DNA of 64,000 nt from Halocafeteria seosinensis (taxonomy: Eukaryota > Sar > Bigyra > Bicosoecida): the NCBI GenBank assembly GCA_001687465.1, contig LVLI01000135.1:1-64000 (forward strand). The letters run 5' to 3'. A program made the translations under genes and the position numbers. The notes beneath the pieces are model-generated. The model was not told the DNA's origin and ran no database searches. It was given only the letters and a program-made list of their open reading frames with translations. This document shows, piece after piece, positions 54,611-64,000 of the stretch (its first letter is position 1; each line of letters starts with the position of its first letter).

Positions 54611-56661
54611 ATGGAGAAACAACAGGCTGTACAAGACGAAGAACAGGTTGTTAAGCAATTTTCGACATGTCTGGAAGCTTTTGGAAAGGAATTAAAATGC
54701 CCCGTCTGTCTAGGATTAATGGATAACCCATACGCTGGAGCCTGTGGTCATCCAGCGTGCTATGAATGCTTCGTACATGCCTTGGAGGCTACCAAGTGTT
54801 GCCCCGTATGCAAAACCCCCGGAAAAAAGCGATCTTTGAGGCCAAGTATCCGGTTTCAGTCGTTTGTGCACGCGTACCGCTGTCTTCAGCCTCAGAAAGT
54901 GCGCAATAATTTGCAAACTCAGGTATGAAAGTTGGAAGACTGCCGCCTGCGCTGTCACGGCTCATTGCTGGTTTTATGCAGTTCTCCCAACTTATTGGCT
55001 CGACCCAAGTTTTCGGAGCGATGATGGGGAAATCCAAAAGCTCTCTAGACAATATAGATGAAGCGACTTCGAGTGCCGCTCCCGTTGATCGTACACATCG
55101 CACTTCTGCGGCGTCCGCAGCACCGACAGCTATTCCGTCGGCAAGGGCAGTGACGCAGGAAACCAGCAGCGACATCCCTGCTGAGTCCGCCGTGGTGACA
55201 TCTACTAGTGAGACCACGAACTCCGCCTCCTGTGCAACCAGCGTTGGTGTCTCTCCGGCTACTGCAGCCCACGAATCTGTGGTTCCTAACCAGGCGAGCA
55301 GTAGGACAGATACGAGGACGCCACAAAACCAGAAAACTAACAAAAGAACTAAATCGAGTAGTAATAGCTCAGGGAAGAAAAGGTCTCGACGTCCGTTGGG
55401 GGAAAGAAGTGCCAATAGAGTGGTTGAACCAAAGCAGCAAAATAGCTCTCGAAAGAAACGGCGAGACATCCCTTCCTGCAGAAGAAACGAAGGCACCTTA
55501 GCAGGGAAGCTCTTCTCTGCACATACAACTGAAGAAGATATTACGCGCATACTGTTGGAAGAACCGGTTGTATTTTGCTGTGATGGTCTAGCGATGGAAG
55601 AACGAAATCACCTACAGAACCTAGCGGACAAGATTGGGGCTACCATCCAGGATAGTTGGAGCGAAGACGTCACTCATTGTATTTTGTCCACTGTGGCTGT
55701 AAACACAGATAGAGACCACGCCACCGTGGAAGATGTTCAACGAGTTGCCCATTCTACTGCTGCAGTGCGCAGTGGCCGTGGCTCTCAAAGACTTCAGGAG
55801 GAGCAAGTAAGAACAGAGAAGAAGCGAAATCGGTTTTTCTTGGCACGTAAGCGAACATCGAAATACTTAATGTCTATACTGTCAGGAGCGTGGGTTCTCG
55901 GTCCGGATTGTAAGTGCGAAAGCGGCTTTCTACGTATCCACCGGTTCGGTAATTGTTCTTTTCTTTCTCAGGGATATCTGCATCCAGCATGGATACAGCT
56001 CCTACACTTATCGGAGAAGATCCGTACCAAGTTATAGGAGACGTGGAGACGGCGGCTTCATCGCTTTGTAAGACCATGATAAACAATGGGCCGCGACTGG
56101 CACGGTCTCTCGCTGTTCGCGAAAAAGAGAGTCCAGCCACTGGCATACTAGATGGCCGTGGCGTGGTTTTGATTGGAGAATGGCAATTTCCAGCGCCTAT
56201 AGAGAAGGATATAATAGAGATGCTAAATTATCTTGGGGCTGGAGTACGTAATCAGAACAGGAGTACTGCTTGATATAAATCCATGACTGGTGTCCATTGC
56301 TGCAGCAGATTTTGCGCCCTGAATCCCGAGAAGATGATTTCCGGAATTTTATGAAGGACGCGGATCAGCGTTTCATCGAGGTCATTGTCCTTGCTGACGC
56401 AGATAACTGCCGATGTAAGTTCCGTGGTCAGTGGCGGGGCATTAACTGCCTTCCCTCTTCATTCCAGTTGTCACCAACGCAGTGGCCGGGTTTTTGGATG
56501 ATGAAATAAAGGAACGCCGAAACGCGTCGCGGATGAATGCAGTCCAATTGAAATTGGCGCCCTTACAATGGCTATATGACACGATCTGCACGTTTTCGTT
56601 GGTAGAAACTTCAGCCTATAACACCACAGTCCGAGTGTCGAGGGCTGCGAGAAAGACGTAG
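54611..56661 (+). CDS. RING finger plus tandem BRCT protein (BRCA1/BARD1-like)
   Basis: Likely ubiquitin ligase of DNA-damage repair. Five exons (54611-54922, 54982-55909, 55972-56243, 56309-56414, 56468-56661) join in phase to 603 residues. The N-terminal RING is complete at residues 30-67: CPVCLGLMDNPYAGACGHPA continues to CYECFVHALE and CCPVC, flanked by helices as in BRCA1 and BARD1. About residues 110-285 are disordered and Ser/Thr/Arg-rich with basic nuclear-localisation patches (SSRKKRRDIPSCRR). BRCT 1 spans about 300-415 (LADKIGATIQDSWSEDVTHC, then WVLGPDWISASMDT). BRCT 2 spans about 460-590, with GRGVVLIGEWQFP, RFIEVIVLADADNCRF and the conserved PLQWLYDTICTFSLVETSAY. No ankyrin repeats are present, unlike animal BARD1. 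The exon 4 acceptor is a CAGCAG doublet (56306 or 56309). Confidence 0.88.
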
Positions 56662-56734
56662 GATTGCCTTCCCTGGGCTTGACTTGTGCTGCACATTGGA
56701 ACCTGGCCAAAAAGCCTAGTTAAGATAAGTGCAA

Positions 56735-59607
56735 TCACTGTGGAGCGTGACTGAAATGAGGTGTGGTGTAACCGATACCAGTGGAAGCGATGGTGAAGAG
56801 CCCAAGGACGATAGATACTATCCGTTCTTGAGACAGAACCACGCCGGGCCACATTGTCAATGCCAACACGTTATCGCGCACAGTTTCTCGAACGGTGTTC
56901 AGAGCTTTTGAAGTTTGGTGGAGGGTGTGCAAGTTTTTTTCTTCGACTGCCGAACGTTCGCCCCTTCGAATAGTTCCCTGACGGGTCTCCAACTGTTCTA
57001 CTGCCGTCTGTTGGTTACCTAAGAGTTGGACCTGCCTAGTTTGTTGCTGTTGCAACTTCGAGGCGTTGTAGAAGACGTACAAAAGTACAGCTATGGCGTA
57101 TAAAGCGTCCATCAGCACAGTGCTGTTCAATGCGATACTTTTGTCGTTTACCAGTACCAAAAGGAGATGTCCCAGAGCGAAACCCACCATAATCATAGGT
57201 AGCAGTAGGACACAGCTGGAGTCTGCAAAAGCTTCCTGAGTTTGGTAGAATAGGTTCTGTCTAATGTGGATCCAAGAATATATATTCTGGGGATTCTCAG
57301 GCAGGACATTGTATGAACAACGCTCTTCCTTGCTACAACAGCAGTTGTCCGCTATCCAAGAACATATATTCTTGGAATTCTCAGGCAGGACATTGCATGA
57401 ACGACGCTCTTCCTCGCTATTCGTCGATCGACAACAGTAGTTATCCGCTTTAGCATCGTTTTTCATCACAAGAAGCTTCGTCACATGTTTCATTGTTTCC
57501 AAACACATCGAAGCGGTTCCTCCGGCTACATAAAGTATCATAAAGACTGCAACGCCCATTAAAATCGCACTACCTCCTCGCATCACCCAGTATCCAGTAT
57601 TGTTCATATCAGAAACGTCTTCTAACAGTATCGGCCTTCCGCTAGCAATTCTTGATACAAAGGAGCAAGCCACATGTAAGGCAAAGACGAACCCGCCCCC
57701 CCAAATCGAGACTCTTTTTTCTTTCTTTACTAGGTTCACCCGGGCCTTCAACAAGATATCGTTTTCTATCTCTTCAGTCGTCCAGCTCGAGCTTTCTACA
57801 CCCCTGTTCTGATGCTCTACATCCTCTGGCTGATCTGCGAACGCTTCCATGGATTTTGTCACAATCCTACATTGGCGAATCCTATGCGACTGCTTTGATA
57901 GTGTACTTGTTGCAGACCAGCCAGCATAAAGGATGCAGACCCCTGTGAAAAGGGTCAGGTACTGGTGAGCAGCTGCCCGAAATGCCTCTCTGACAGAATG
58001 TTCTCCCACTTCTTCTACTGAATAGTATACTGCAATACCGAAGATTGCCAAACAAACGCTGTGAGCAATCAGCATTACACCTATTTTGCAATAGGCACAG
58101 AAAGTGCGATCTCCTTCGTGGCTGAATCCAATCGGGTTGGCGATGGTGATCCGGCGCGTGACCGCTCGCCATGGATTGCGGACAAATAGTCCTTTCCCTG
58201 GTCCCCAGAATGAACGTACGTGCCGCAATCTGGCGCGTTTCCACAGTCTTTGAGACCACTCATAGCACCAACTTACTCGCGAGCTTCCTGTATATACTCT
58301 GTCTTCATGGTTCGGTCCTAGGGAAGATATAGTCTCACTCCCAGGCTGGATGTTGTCCTCGCGATTTCCGAGTAAAGAGTCGATCGGAGCTTGTACTGAG
58401 CGGTTTAGTTCGTTTTGAAATAAATTAGCCACCGTTGCTCGTGCGATCTTAAAAGCGCTCTTCAGGACATGTAGGCATATAGCTGCATTTAGCAATGCTT
58501 CGATGAAAAAGAGAAAACTAAATTTGAGATCCTCCAACAATTCATATTCCCAGATGGAAGTTGATAGCCTATGTCGGAAACTGTGTTCCTCGGGGTTCAC
58601 GCCATCGGTCTGGATTTTAAAGTAATCAGACTGCGTGATTACTTCATTCTTCTTGTTTGTCTTTGAGACATCGGGGCTCATCACAGATTCTCCGCGACCA
58701 TAGAGGTGATGGTCCAAAGCACCGGCTTTAATAGTTTTTACTCGAAGCTGCTCCTGAGAGTTCTCGTCGTGTCTTCCCTCATTGTGGTATGCCATGATAT
58801 AGGATACGCTTAGATCCACGACAGAAACGAACCATTCTTTGGAACATTGCCTCCCGCTCCACTCTGCGAATTCCAACGGTAATATATGCGCAAGGACTAC
58901 GCCGGGAAACTCAAACTTATTCCGTACTCGTCTAATATCACGAAAGAAGTTTCCCGGGATTTGGATTTCAGAATCTCTGGGTTTTCGAATCAGAAACACT
59001 ATTCCAAGTAAGTTGCCGATGTTTGAATCCAGTATTTCCTTCATCCAATACTCTGCCTGTTTAATCCAATATGCTAGTCCTTTTACCCAAGGTACAACGG
59101 GTTTCTCTCCAAACACCCCATCGATGGTAACGTAGACGATATTAGCACTTTGAATGTACGGATAGGATCCAGCGTGGACTCGTCATGATCTAATTCCCTC
59201 CATATCAGCTTGAAAGTTCCGGAACCCCCATTGCTACGTCGCGCAAATTCGTTGTTTGCCCCAGACTGGGCTCCTGTATTGCGCTGTTGGGGTACGGCAA
59301 GTCTCAGATTCTCGATCCATGAGGGATCAAATGCATCTTGCCCGAGGTTACCAACGGAAGTAATCCAAAGTGGTTCCTGTCGCTCTGTCGCCTCAGAATC
59401 CGGATGAAGATTCTGTGGATACAAGTCGTGGCCTGGAGTGTTTGGAATGGCACAGGCGATCAATCTGTCACCTGGTCGAAGGTATGGAACAGAAAGACGC
59501 ATCTCCCTCGGAGGGTCCCTGTCGTCCTGGTTATTGTCACGACGTAGCGGTTTGTACATGTCTTTCGTTTTTTCAGTGGGATCCATGTCCATGCTCATAT
59601 GGTTCAT
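56735..59607 (-). pseudogene. Multi-pass membrane protein family, copy 1, one-base frameshift
   Basis: This is a close relative of the 60857-63790 gene along its whole length. The N-terminal frame (59607 down to about 59165) ends correctly as IWRELDHDESTLDP and then shifts. The continuation, YIQSANIVYVTIDGVFGEKP through to PHFSHAPQ at 56735, lies in another register. Against copy 2, six bases replace seven between GGATCC and TACATxCAAAG, so a single base is missing near 59160-59170. No intron fits because the residues on both sides are conserved. The membrane region holds about nine hydrophobic helices plus a Gln-rich coiled coil near the C-terminus, as in copy 2. A repeated short block (NVLPENSKNICSWIADNCCC and NVLPENPQNIYSWIHIRQNL) shows a small internal duplication. 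It may be a young pseudogene, an assembly error or a recoded gene. Confidence 0.72.
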
Positions 59608-60562
59608 TGTCCGACGCTGTTGCACTGGCTAGAGATACAAAGAACACCAGACGCAAGATTGCTAAACCTTTGGGTCCTGAATTGTCTCGTTAGCGATTGA
59701 GGCTCTTCAACGCGAGGTGGGTGACTTTACGAAAGCTTAACAACACGTTGCTTTCGGCGGGTATTCTTCCATGGCGACGCGTTCCCTCTGCTGCACTGCA
59801 GGCCCAAACCGCCCGGCGCGTGCCATGTTCTGTACAACTGTACAGTACTGTACTCGTTCATGTCGTCGTACCCCGAGTAAACTGGGTACAGCAATGGTGA
59901 TGGACTGGAACTACATTTCAGATCGATCCTTAGATATTCATGGAACTTTGCGTCTACTGATAGCCGAGCAACCCTCATGATTAGTCGTTCCTCCCAGCTG
60001 CAGCGCCATGTGTGAGGTAACGTCGATTACATATTGTATGCACAGACTTTACTAGCAAGGCCACGAAGTCGAAAATACAAAGAATGAGACATTCAGTGAA
60101 TAATGAAAGCCTCAAATTCTGTTGCAAGCATGCGATGTAGAAGATGGGGTGCATGGGTGTGTGTACTCGGCGGAGCCATTCGCCGCCAATGATTCGCGTA
60201 CCCTGTCGGTGTGCGACGAATTCCCCGGCGGTCTCCTTGCTTTCCGTCATCGAAAAAAGTCTATGCACACCTGCACTGGTCAATATGGCACTCAACATAT
60301 CTAGCTTGCGGCCGAAGGGGATCATTATGTAGAAGTGGACTTGCGTGTCATTTGCCACCAAGTTATTCATTTTCGCAGCATCAACGAAATCGTCCTAGCT
60401 GGTCTACCTTGGAAAAAATGATACAACAGGTGACACTTACCGTCGTTTTCCATCTTCTGTCATCCCATTCTATAGTCAGCTGCATCGCCTGAACATTTAT
60501 TGCCGCAATCATTCGACCCAATGGCACCTAGCCGATGACGGCCAAACCGTGTGCGGCCGTGT

Positions 60563-60612
<50 letters not shown>

Positions 60613-60856
60613 TGTGTGTTGGTATGTGTCCCATTAGCAGCCCCACGGGAAAGAAACCAATAGATTCGTTAAAAGGACAAGTGGTATAACACTAGTATAG
60701 TTTAGTCAGATACTATTTAGACAAGGATTCAAACGGAATACCATGGTGAAAACAGGCAAAAGTTCAAGCAACGAGATTAGTAGTTCGTAAATTTCCAGAT
60801 CACAACAACTAAATTTGCATACGATGTCCGAGCAGGTTTATCTGGCCTTTCACTGA
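59608..60856. other. Intergenic with (GT)n tract and a possible small minus-strand gene
   Basis: Separates the two membrane-protein copies. A 129-codon minus frame with a true ATG (60370 down to 59981) contains MIPFGRKLDMLSAILTSAGV and RQGTRIIGGEWLRRVHTP and looks more protein-like than chance. A preceding exon-like piece ending at a GTAAGT donor (minus, about 60439) could feed it. No family is recognised and I give it about one chance in three of being real. Confidence 0.35.
60564..60622 (+). repeat. (GT)n microsatellite
   Basis: About 58 bp of almost perfect tandem GT with a single T insertion, in the gap between the two paralogous membrane-protein genes. Confidence 0.92.
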
Positions 60857-63790
60857 TCAGCCATGATGGCTAAAATACGGAGTTACATAGCCTATGACGG
60901 TAGAAAGAAGTGTAACAAGGCCAATGACTATGGACAGAACTTGCTGCTGAGAAAGCACTATCCCAGGCCATAAGGCGAGTGCCAAAACGTTGTCCCGAAC
61001 GGTTTCACGCACTAGTGCCAGAGCTTTGGAAGTTTGCCGTAGCAACTCAACAGTACCAGTATCTGTCCTCTCTGTATCTTTTTCTTTCTGCTTCCGACGC
61101 AGTTGGTCCTCCAGTTGTTCTACTACTGTTTGTTGGTTGGCTAGAAGTTGCACCTGTCGAGTTTGCAGTCTTCGCAAACTCGAAGCCCTGTACATGACGA
61201 ACAGAAGAAGAATCACCACGAATAATGCATCAATCAGTACATTACTGCTCAAAGCTATGCTCTGCCCTTGTACCAAAACTAGAATAAGGTGACCGAAAGC
61301 GAAAGCGATCATGAGCATCGGTATCAATAGGACACAACTGGACTCTGCGAAAGCTCCTTGAGTCTGGTAAAACAAGTTTTGCCGAATATGGATCCAGGCG
61401 TAAATATTCATCGGAATCAACGGAAGGATATACACCGAGGAGTTTTCCTGCCTTGATCTCCAAGTGCATCTACCACAGCATACCGTTTTATCTTGTCCCG
61501 ATTTCTTTCTTTTTGCACCGAAACTTCCACTGTTCTCCTTTACTACTAGCAGGTTTGTTACAGTCTCCATTGTTTCTAAGCACATAGAAGCTGTTCCGTC
61601 CGCTAGGTAGAGTATCATGAAGGTTGCAATGCCCATTAGCGCCCCACTTCCGATACGCAGCATCCAATACTCGACTCTATCCAGGTCTTTAACATGTTCT
61701 AATCCCACAGACCTTCCGATGATAATTCTGGAAAGAATTGTACAAGCAACATGCAGAATGACAGCCACTATACCCCAGAGAGCAGCGATAGTCTTCCGAT
61801 ATCCAACTAAGTTTTGCTGAGCATCATTTAGGATAATATTTTCAATCTCTTCAGTTGTTCGGTAGTCCCCGTCGGCTCCAGGAAGAAACGAGTTCAGCGT
61901 CGAGTCTAACCCCTGTCTAAATATGTTTCCTCCAGCATTCAGCTCCTGTCGATGGATCATTTGTATTGCTTTGGACTTGATTCCTAGATCACCCACAGAC
62001 TTGGGTGCAACCAGAACACTGCACTGGCGGATGCGTGACCATTGTTTCGGTAGTAGGGTTGTCGCAGCCCACCCGGCATACAGGAAACAAATCCCAGTAA
62101 AAAGGGTAATGTACTGATGGGCAGCAGCTCTGAAGAGTTGACGGACATCAGGTTCCGTTGGTCCGTCTAGCGAAAAATATATGGCGCGTGCAAAAAGAGC
62201 TGCACAAGCACAATGTGCAACAAGCATTAGGAGTATTTTCCCCCGAGTGTTCACCGTCCTGTCCGCAGCATCGCCTAATCCAATAGGATTGGCTACGGTA
62301 ACTAATCTGGTAACCGCACGCCACGGGTTTCGAACAAAGAGTCCTTTTCCAGCTCCCCAGAACGACCGTATGTGACGCAGCCGGGTACATTTCCATAAAC
62401 AGTTCCCACATTTATACAAATGCAAATGCAACCAGCCAAATTTTCGGTTTGGGGTGTGTAGCTTGTCAGTGAATGCGCGACTTGAAGCATTAGGTGGAGC
62501 AAACGCTGACGTATCGACAACTGTTGTAGAACTCGTGTGCTGCGTACCGGAAAAACCACAAAGAACAAAGACAACGGTGGCTCGAATCGATCTTAATGCG
62601 GCTCTCAGTTCATGAAGGAACATAGTCATGTTCAACAGAGCCTCGAAAAATAGGACAATGCTAAACTGCAAGTCCTCAAACAATTCATAGTCCCAAATCG
62701 ACGTCTTTACCGTGGTGTAATCTTCGTCGATAGTGCGTTTTCCGCTTCCAAACCCTTCCCTTACCCGTATCACTTCATTTTGATGTATTCCCTTAATTGG
62801 GCCGTGATTTAGGGAGTGTTTGACTGTGTAGAAGTTGTCGTCCATCGGATGAGACCAATTGAATCTTTTCCACACATGCTCGGGAACCTCGGACTCCTCG
62901 TATGTTTCCGGATGGTTACTCTCCGTTCTACTGCGGCATTTCATGATGTAAGATATACTTATATCGACAATGGAGGTAAAAAGCTCCTTGGGACACTGCC
63001 CAATCTCCAGACCTTGTTCGGTTTGCCGGATATCTACAGGTATAAGGTGAGCAAACACAGTTCCGGAAAAGCAAAGCTTCCTACGGATCCGTTGGATATC
63101 CGCAAGAAAATCTTCTGAAAGCTCCCCATCTCTAGTTTTCCTTATTAAAAACACAATGCCCAACAAGTTTCCCATGTTGGAATCGAGAATCTCCTTCATC
63201 CAATATTCTGCCCTCTTAATCCAATATTCCAATTGCTTCAGGCAAGGGGCCTGCGGGGTTGCTCCAATGATTGCATCCAGAGTAACGAACACAATATCAG
63301 CACTTTGTATGTAGGCTAACGGATCCAAAGTAGATTTACCGTCATCAAGTTCTCGCCATATTATGTTGTAGACTGAGTCTCCCAAGCGACTGGCAGAACT
63401 GTCTCCATCTTTGGGGTTGTGTCGAGGACCCCCTTCTTCATTAGATACGGACAAAGTCAGACTATCGACCCACTGAGATTTGAAGAGAAATTCATTGATG
63501 TTGCCAAGAGATGTTATCCAAAGCTGTGTTGGCGGCTCATCCAGCTTCTCGATCCCAGGGAAAATATCTTGTGGAGGCGGAATCCTGGCGTCACTGTCGG
63601 ATATAGAGAATGCTACAAGTCTAGGATCCGGATGAAAAGGATAATCCTCCAGATCTTCAGCATGAACATATCTTTGCTCGATGTGCGCACGATGATGTTG
63701 GTCCTGGTTAAGAAGCCGGGCCTTGTGCTCCCCGTTGGTGTGAACCACGGGAGCACCAGAATCGTTCACGGCAGAATATGAGCGTAGCAT
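60857..63790 (-). CDS. Large multi-pass membrane protein, unrecognised family, copy 2
   Basis: Intronless, 977 residues from the ATG at 63790 (MLRSYSAVNDSG); the frame is open another 56 codons upstream with one more ATG, so the start is uncertain. Residues 1-370 look soluble and alternate strands and helices: QLWITSLGNINEF, IIWRELDDGKSTLDP, ADIVFVTLDAIIG, GNLLGIVFLIRKTRD and GTVFAHLIPVDI. This could be a Rossmann- or GTPase-like fold without an evident P-loop. From about residue 400 there are some nine hydrophobic helices (LMLVAHCACAALFARAIYFS; TLFTGICFLYAGWA; IVAVILHVACTILSRIII; LLIPMLMIAFAFGHLILVLV). A Gln-rich coiled coil (QTRQVQLLANQQTVVEQLED) precedes a last pair of helices. The neighbouring copy 1 is a tandem duplicate. 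Channel, transporter or receptor are all possible; I know no matching family. Confidence 0.85.
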   Translation of the reverse strand: MLRSYSAVNDSGAPVVHTNGEHKARLLNQDQHHRAHIEQRYVHAEDLEDYPFHPDPRLVAFSISDSDARIPPPQDIFPGIEKLDEPPTQLWITSLGNINEFLFKSQWVDSLTLSVSNEEGGPRHNPKDGDSSASRLGDSVYNIIWRELDDGKSTLDPLAYIQSADIVFVTLDAIIGATPQAPCLKQLEYWIKRAEYWMKEILDSNMGNLLGIVFLIRKTRDGELSEDFLADIQRIRRKLCFSGTVFAHLIPVDIRQTEQGLEIGQCPKELFTSIVDISISYIMKCRSRTESNHPETYEESEVPEHVWKRFNWSHPMDDNFYTVKHSLNHGPIKGIHQNEVIRVREGFGSGKRTIDEDYTTVKTSIWDYELFEDLQFSIVLFFEALLNMTMFLHELRAALRSIRATVVFVLCGFSGTQHTSSTTVVDTSAFAPPNASSRAFTDKLHTPNRKFGWLHLHLYKCGNCLWKCTRLRHIRSFWGAGKGLFVRNPWRAVTRLVTVANPIGLGDAADRTVNTRGKILLMLVAHCACAALFARAIYFSLDGPTEPDVRQLFRAAAHQYITLFTGICFLYAGWAATTLLPKQWSRIRQCSVLVAPKSVGDLGIKSKAIQMIHRQELNAGGNIFRQGLDSTLNSFLPGADGDYRTTEEIENIILNDAQQNLVGYRKTIAALWGIVAVILHVACTILSRIIIGRSVGLEHVKDLDRVEYWMLRIGSGALMGIATFMILYLADGTASMCLETMETVTNLLVVKENSGSFGAKRKKSGQDKTVCCGRCTWRSRQENSSVYILPLIPMNIYAWIHIRQNLFYQTQGAFAESSCVLLIPMLMIAFAFGHLILVLVQGQSIALSSNVLIDALFVVILLLFVMYRASSLRRLQTRQVQLLANQQTVVEQLEDQLRRKQKEKDTERTDTGTVELLRQTSKALALVRETVRDNVLALALWPGIVLSQQQVLSIVIGLVTLLSTVIGYVTPYFSHHG

Positions 63791-64000
63791 TGTTCTTCTT
63801 CCGCCACTACACTTATAGTACAAAAGCAATTCAATATTTGCCACTACAAAAAGGCATCTCTCTTGCTGACAATACAACTCTTCTACCTGTTCATCAAGGG
63901 CGGGTGGCGGTTTCTTGCCCCGCACCGTATGCATTTGTAGATCAGCATTCCGCAACACTGTGACGCTTCTCTACGACACAGCTCAAATTACAGCTACAGC

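Overview
The window is nuclear DNA from a eukaryote, very probably a flagellated unicellular protist. Genes are closely packed on both strands. Many are split by short introns (about 50-105 nt) with GTAAGT/GTATGT-like donors and CAG acceptors, and others are intronless over several kilobases. The named genes are ordinary eukaryotic ones: DDX1 helicase, signal peptidase subunit 2, an SLC12 cotransporter, mitochondrial-type coproporphyrinogen oxidase, TEL2, KTI12, and a RING-BRCT protein. A lebercilin-like coiled-coil protein, IQ-motif proteins and a giant armadillo-like protein suggest a cilium or basal body. Coproporphyrinogen oxidase carries a mitochondrial-type leader, so the window gives no sign of a plastid. 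I cannot assign the lineage further. Exon coordinates were worked out by hand and accepted only where reading phase agreed across every junction.

Layout. 0-3 kb: the 5' end of a DDX1-like helicase runs off the left edge on the minus strand, followed by weakly supported minus-strand exons and SPCS2 on plus. 3.4-7.1 kb: SLC12 cation-chloride cotransporter. 7.2-9.6 kb: decayed DNA, with a non-LTR retrotransposon endonuclease remnant carrying several stops and a repeat-bearing gene broken by frameshifts. 9.7-12.1 kb: lebercilin-like protein (minus). 13.5-17.3 kb: coiled-coil protein with a proline-rich tail. 17.6-19.4 kb: eight-exon coproporphyrinogen oxidase (minus). 20.3-22.5 kb: IQ-motif protein (minus). 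23.9-25.7 kb: SR-rich OCRE/zinc-finger splicing-type protein. 26.2-34.9 kb: 2855-residue armadillo-like protein.

35.2-41 kb is a cluster of small multi-exon genes: a type I membrane protein, a coiled-coil protein, KTI12, a twin-CX9C mitochondrial-type protein and a lysine-rich membrane protein. 42-43.5 kb: secreted poly(3-hydroxybutyrate) depolymerase-like esterase of bacterial type. 43.6-47 kb: TEL2. 47.7-51 kb: eight-exon IQ protein. 51-54.2 kb: nine-exon oligopeptidase B. 54.6-56.7 kb: BRCA1/BARD1-like RING-BRCT protein. 56.7-63.8 kb: two tandem copies of an unrecognised large multi-pass membrane protein, one broken by a one-base deletion.

There is no operon logic. Neighbours are arranged as divergent pairs (KTI12/CX9C, oligopeptidase B/RING-BRCT, type I membrane protein/coiled-coil gene) or convergent pairs separated by only 24-90 bp. 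The least explained parts are the tandem membrane-protein family, the small CX9C gene, the depolymerase of apparent bacterial origin and the decayed 7-9.6 kb island.
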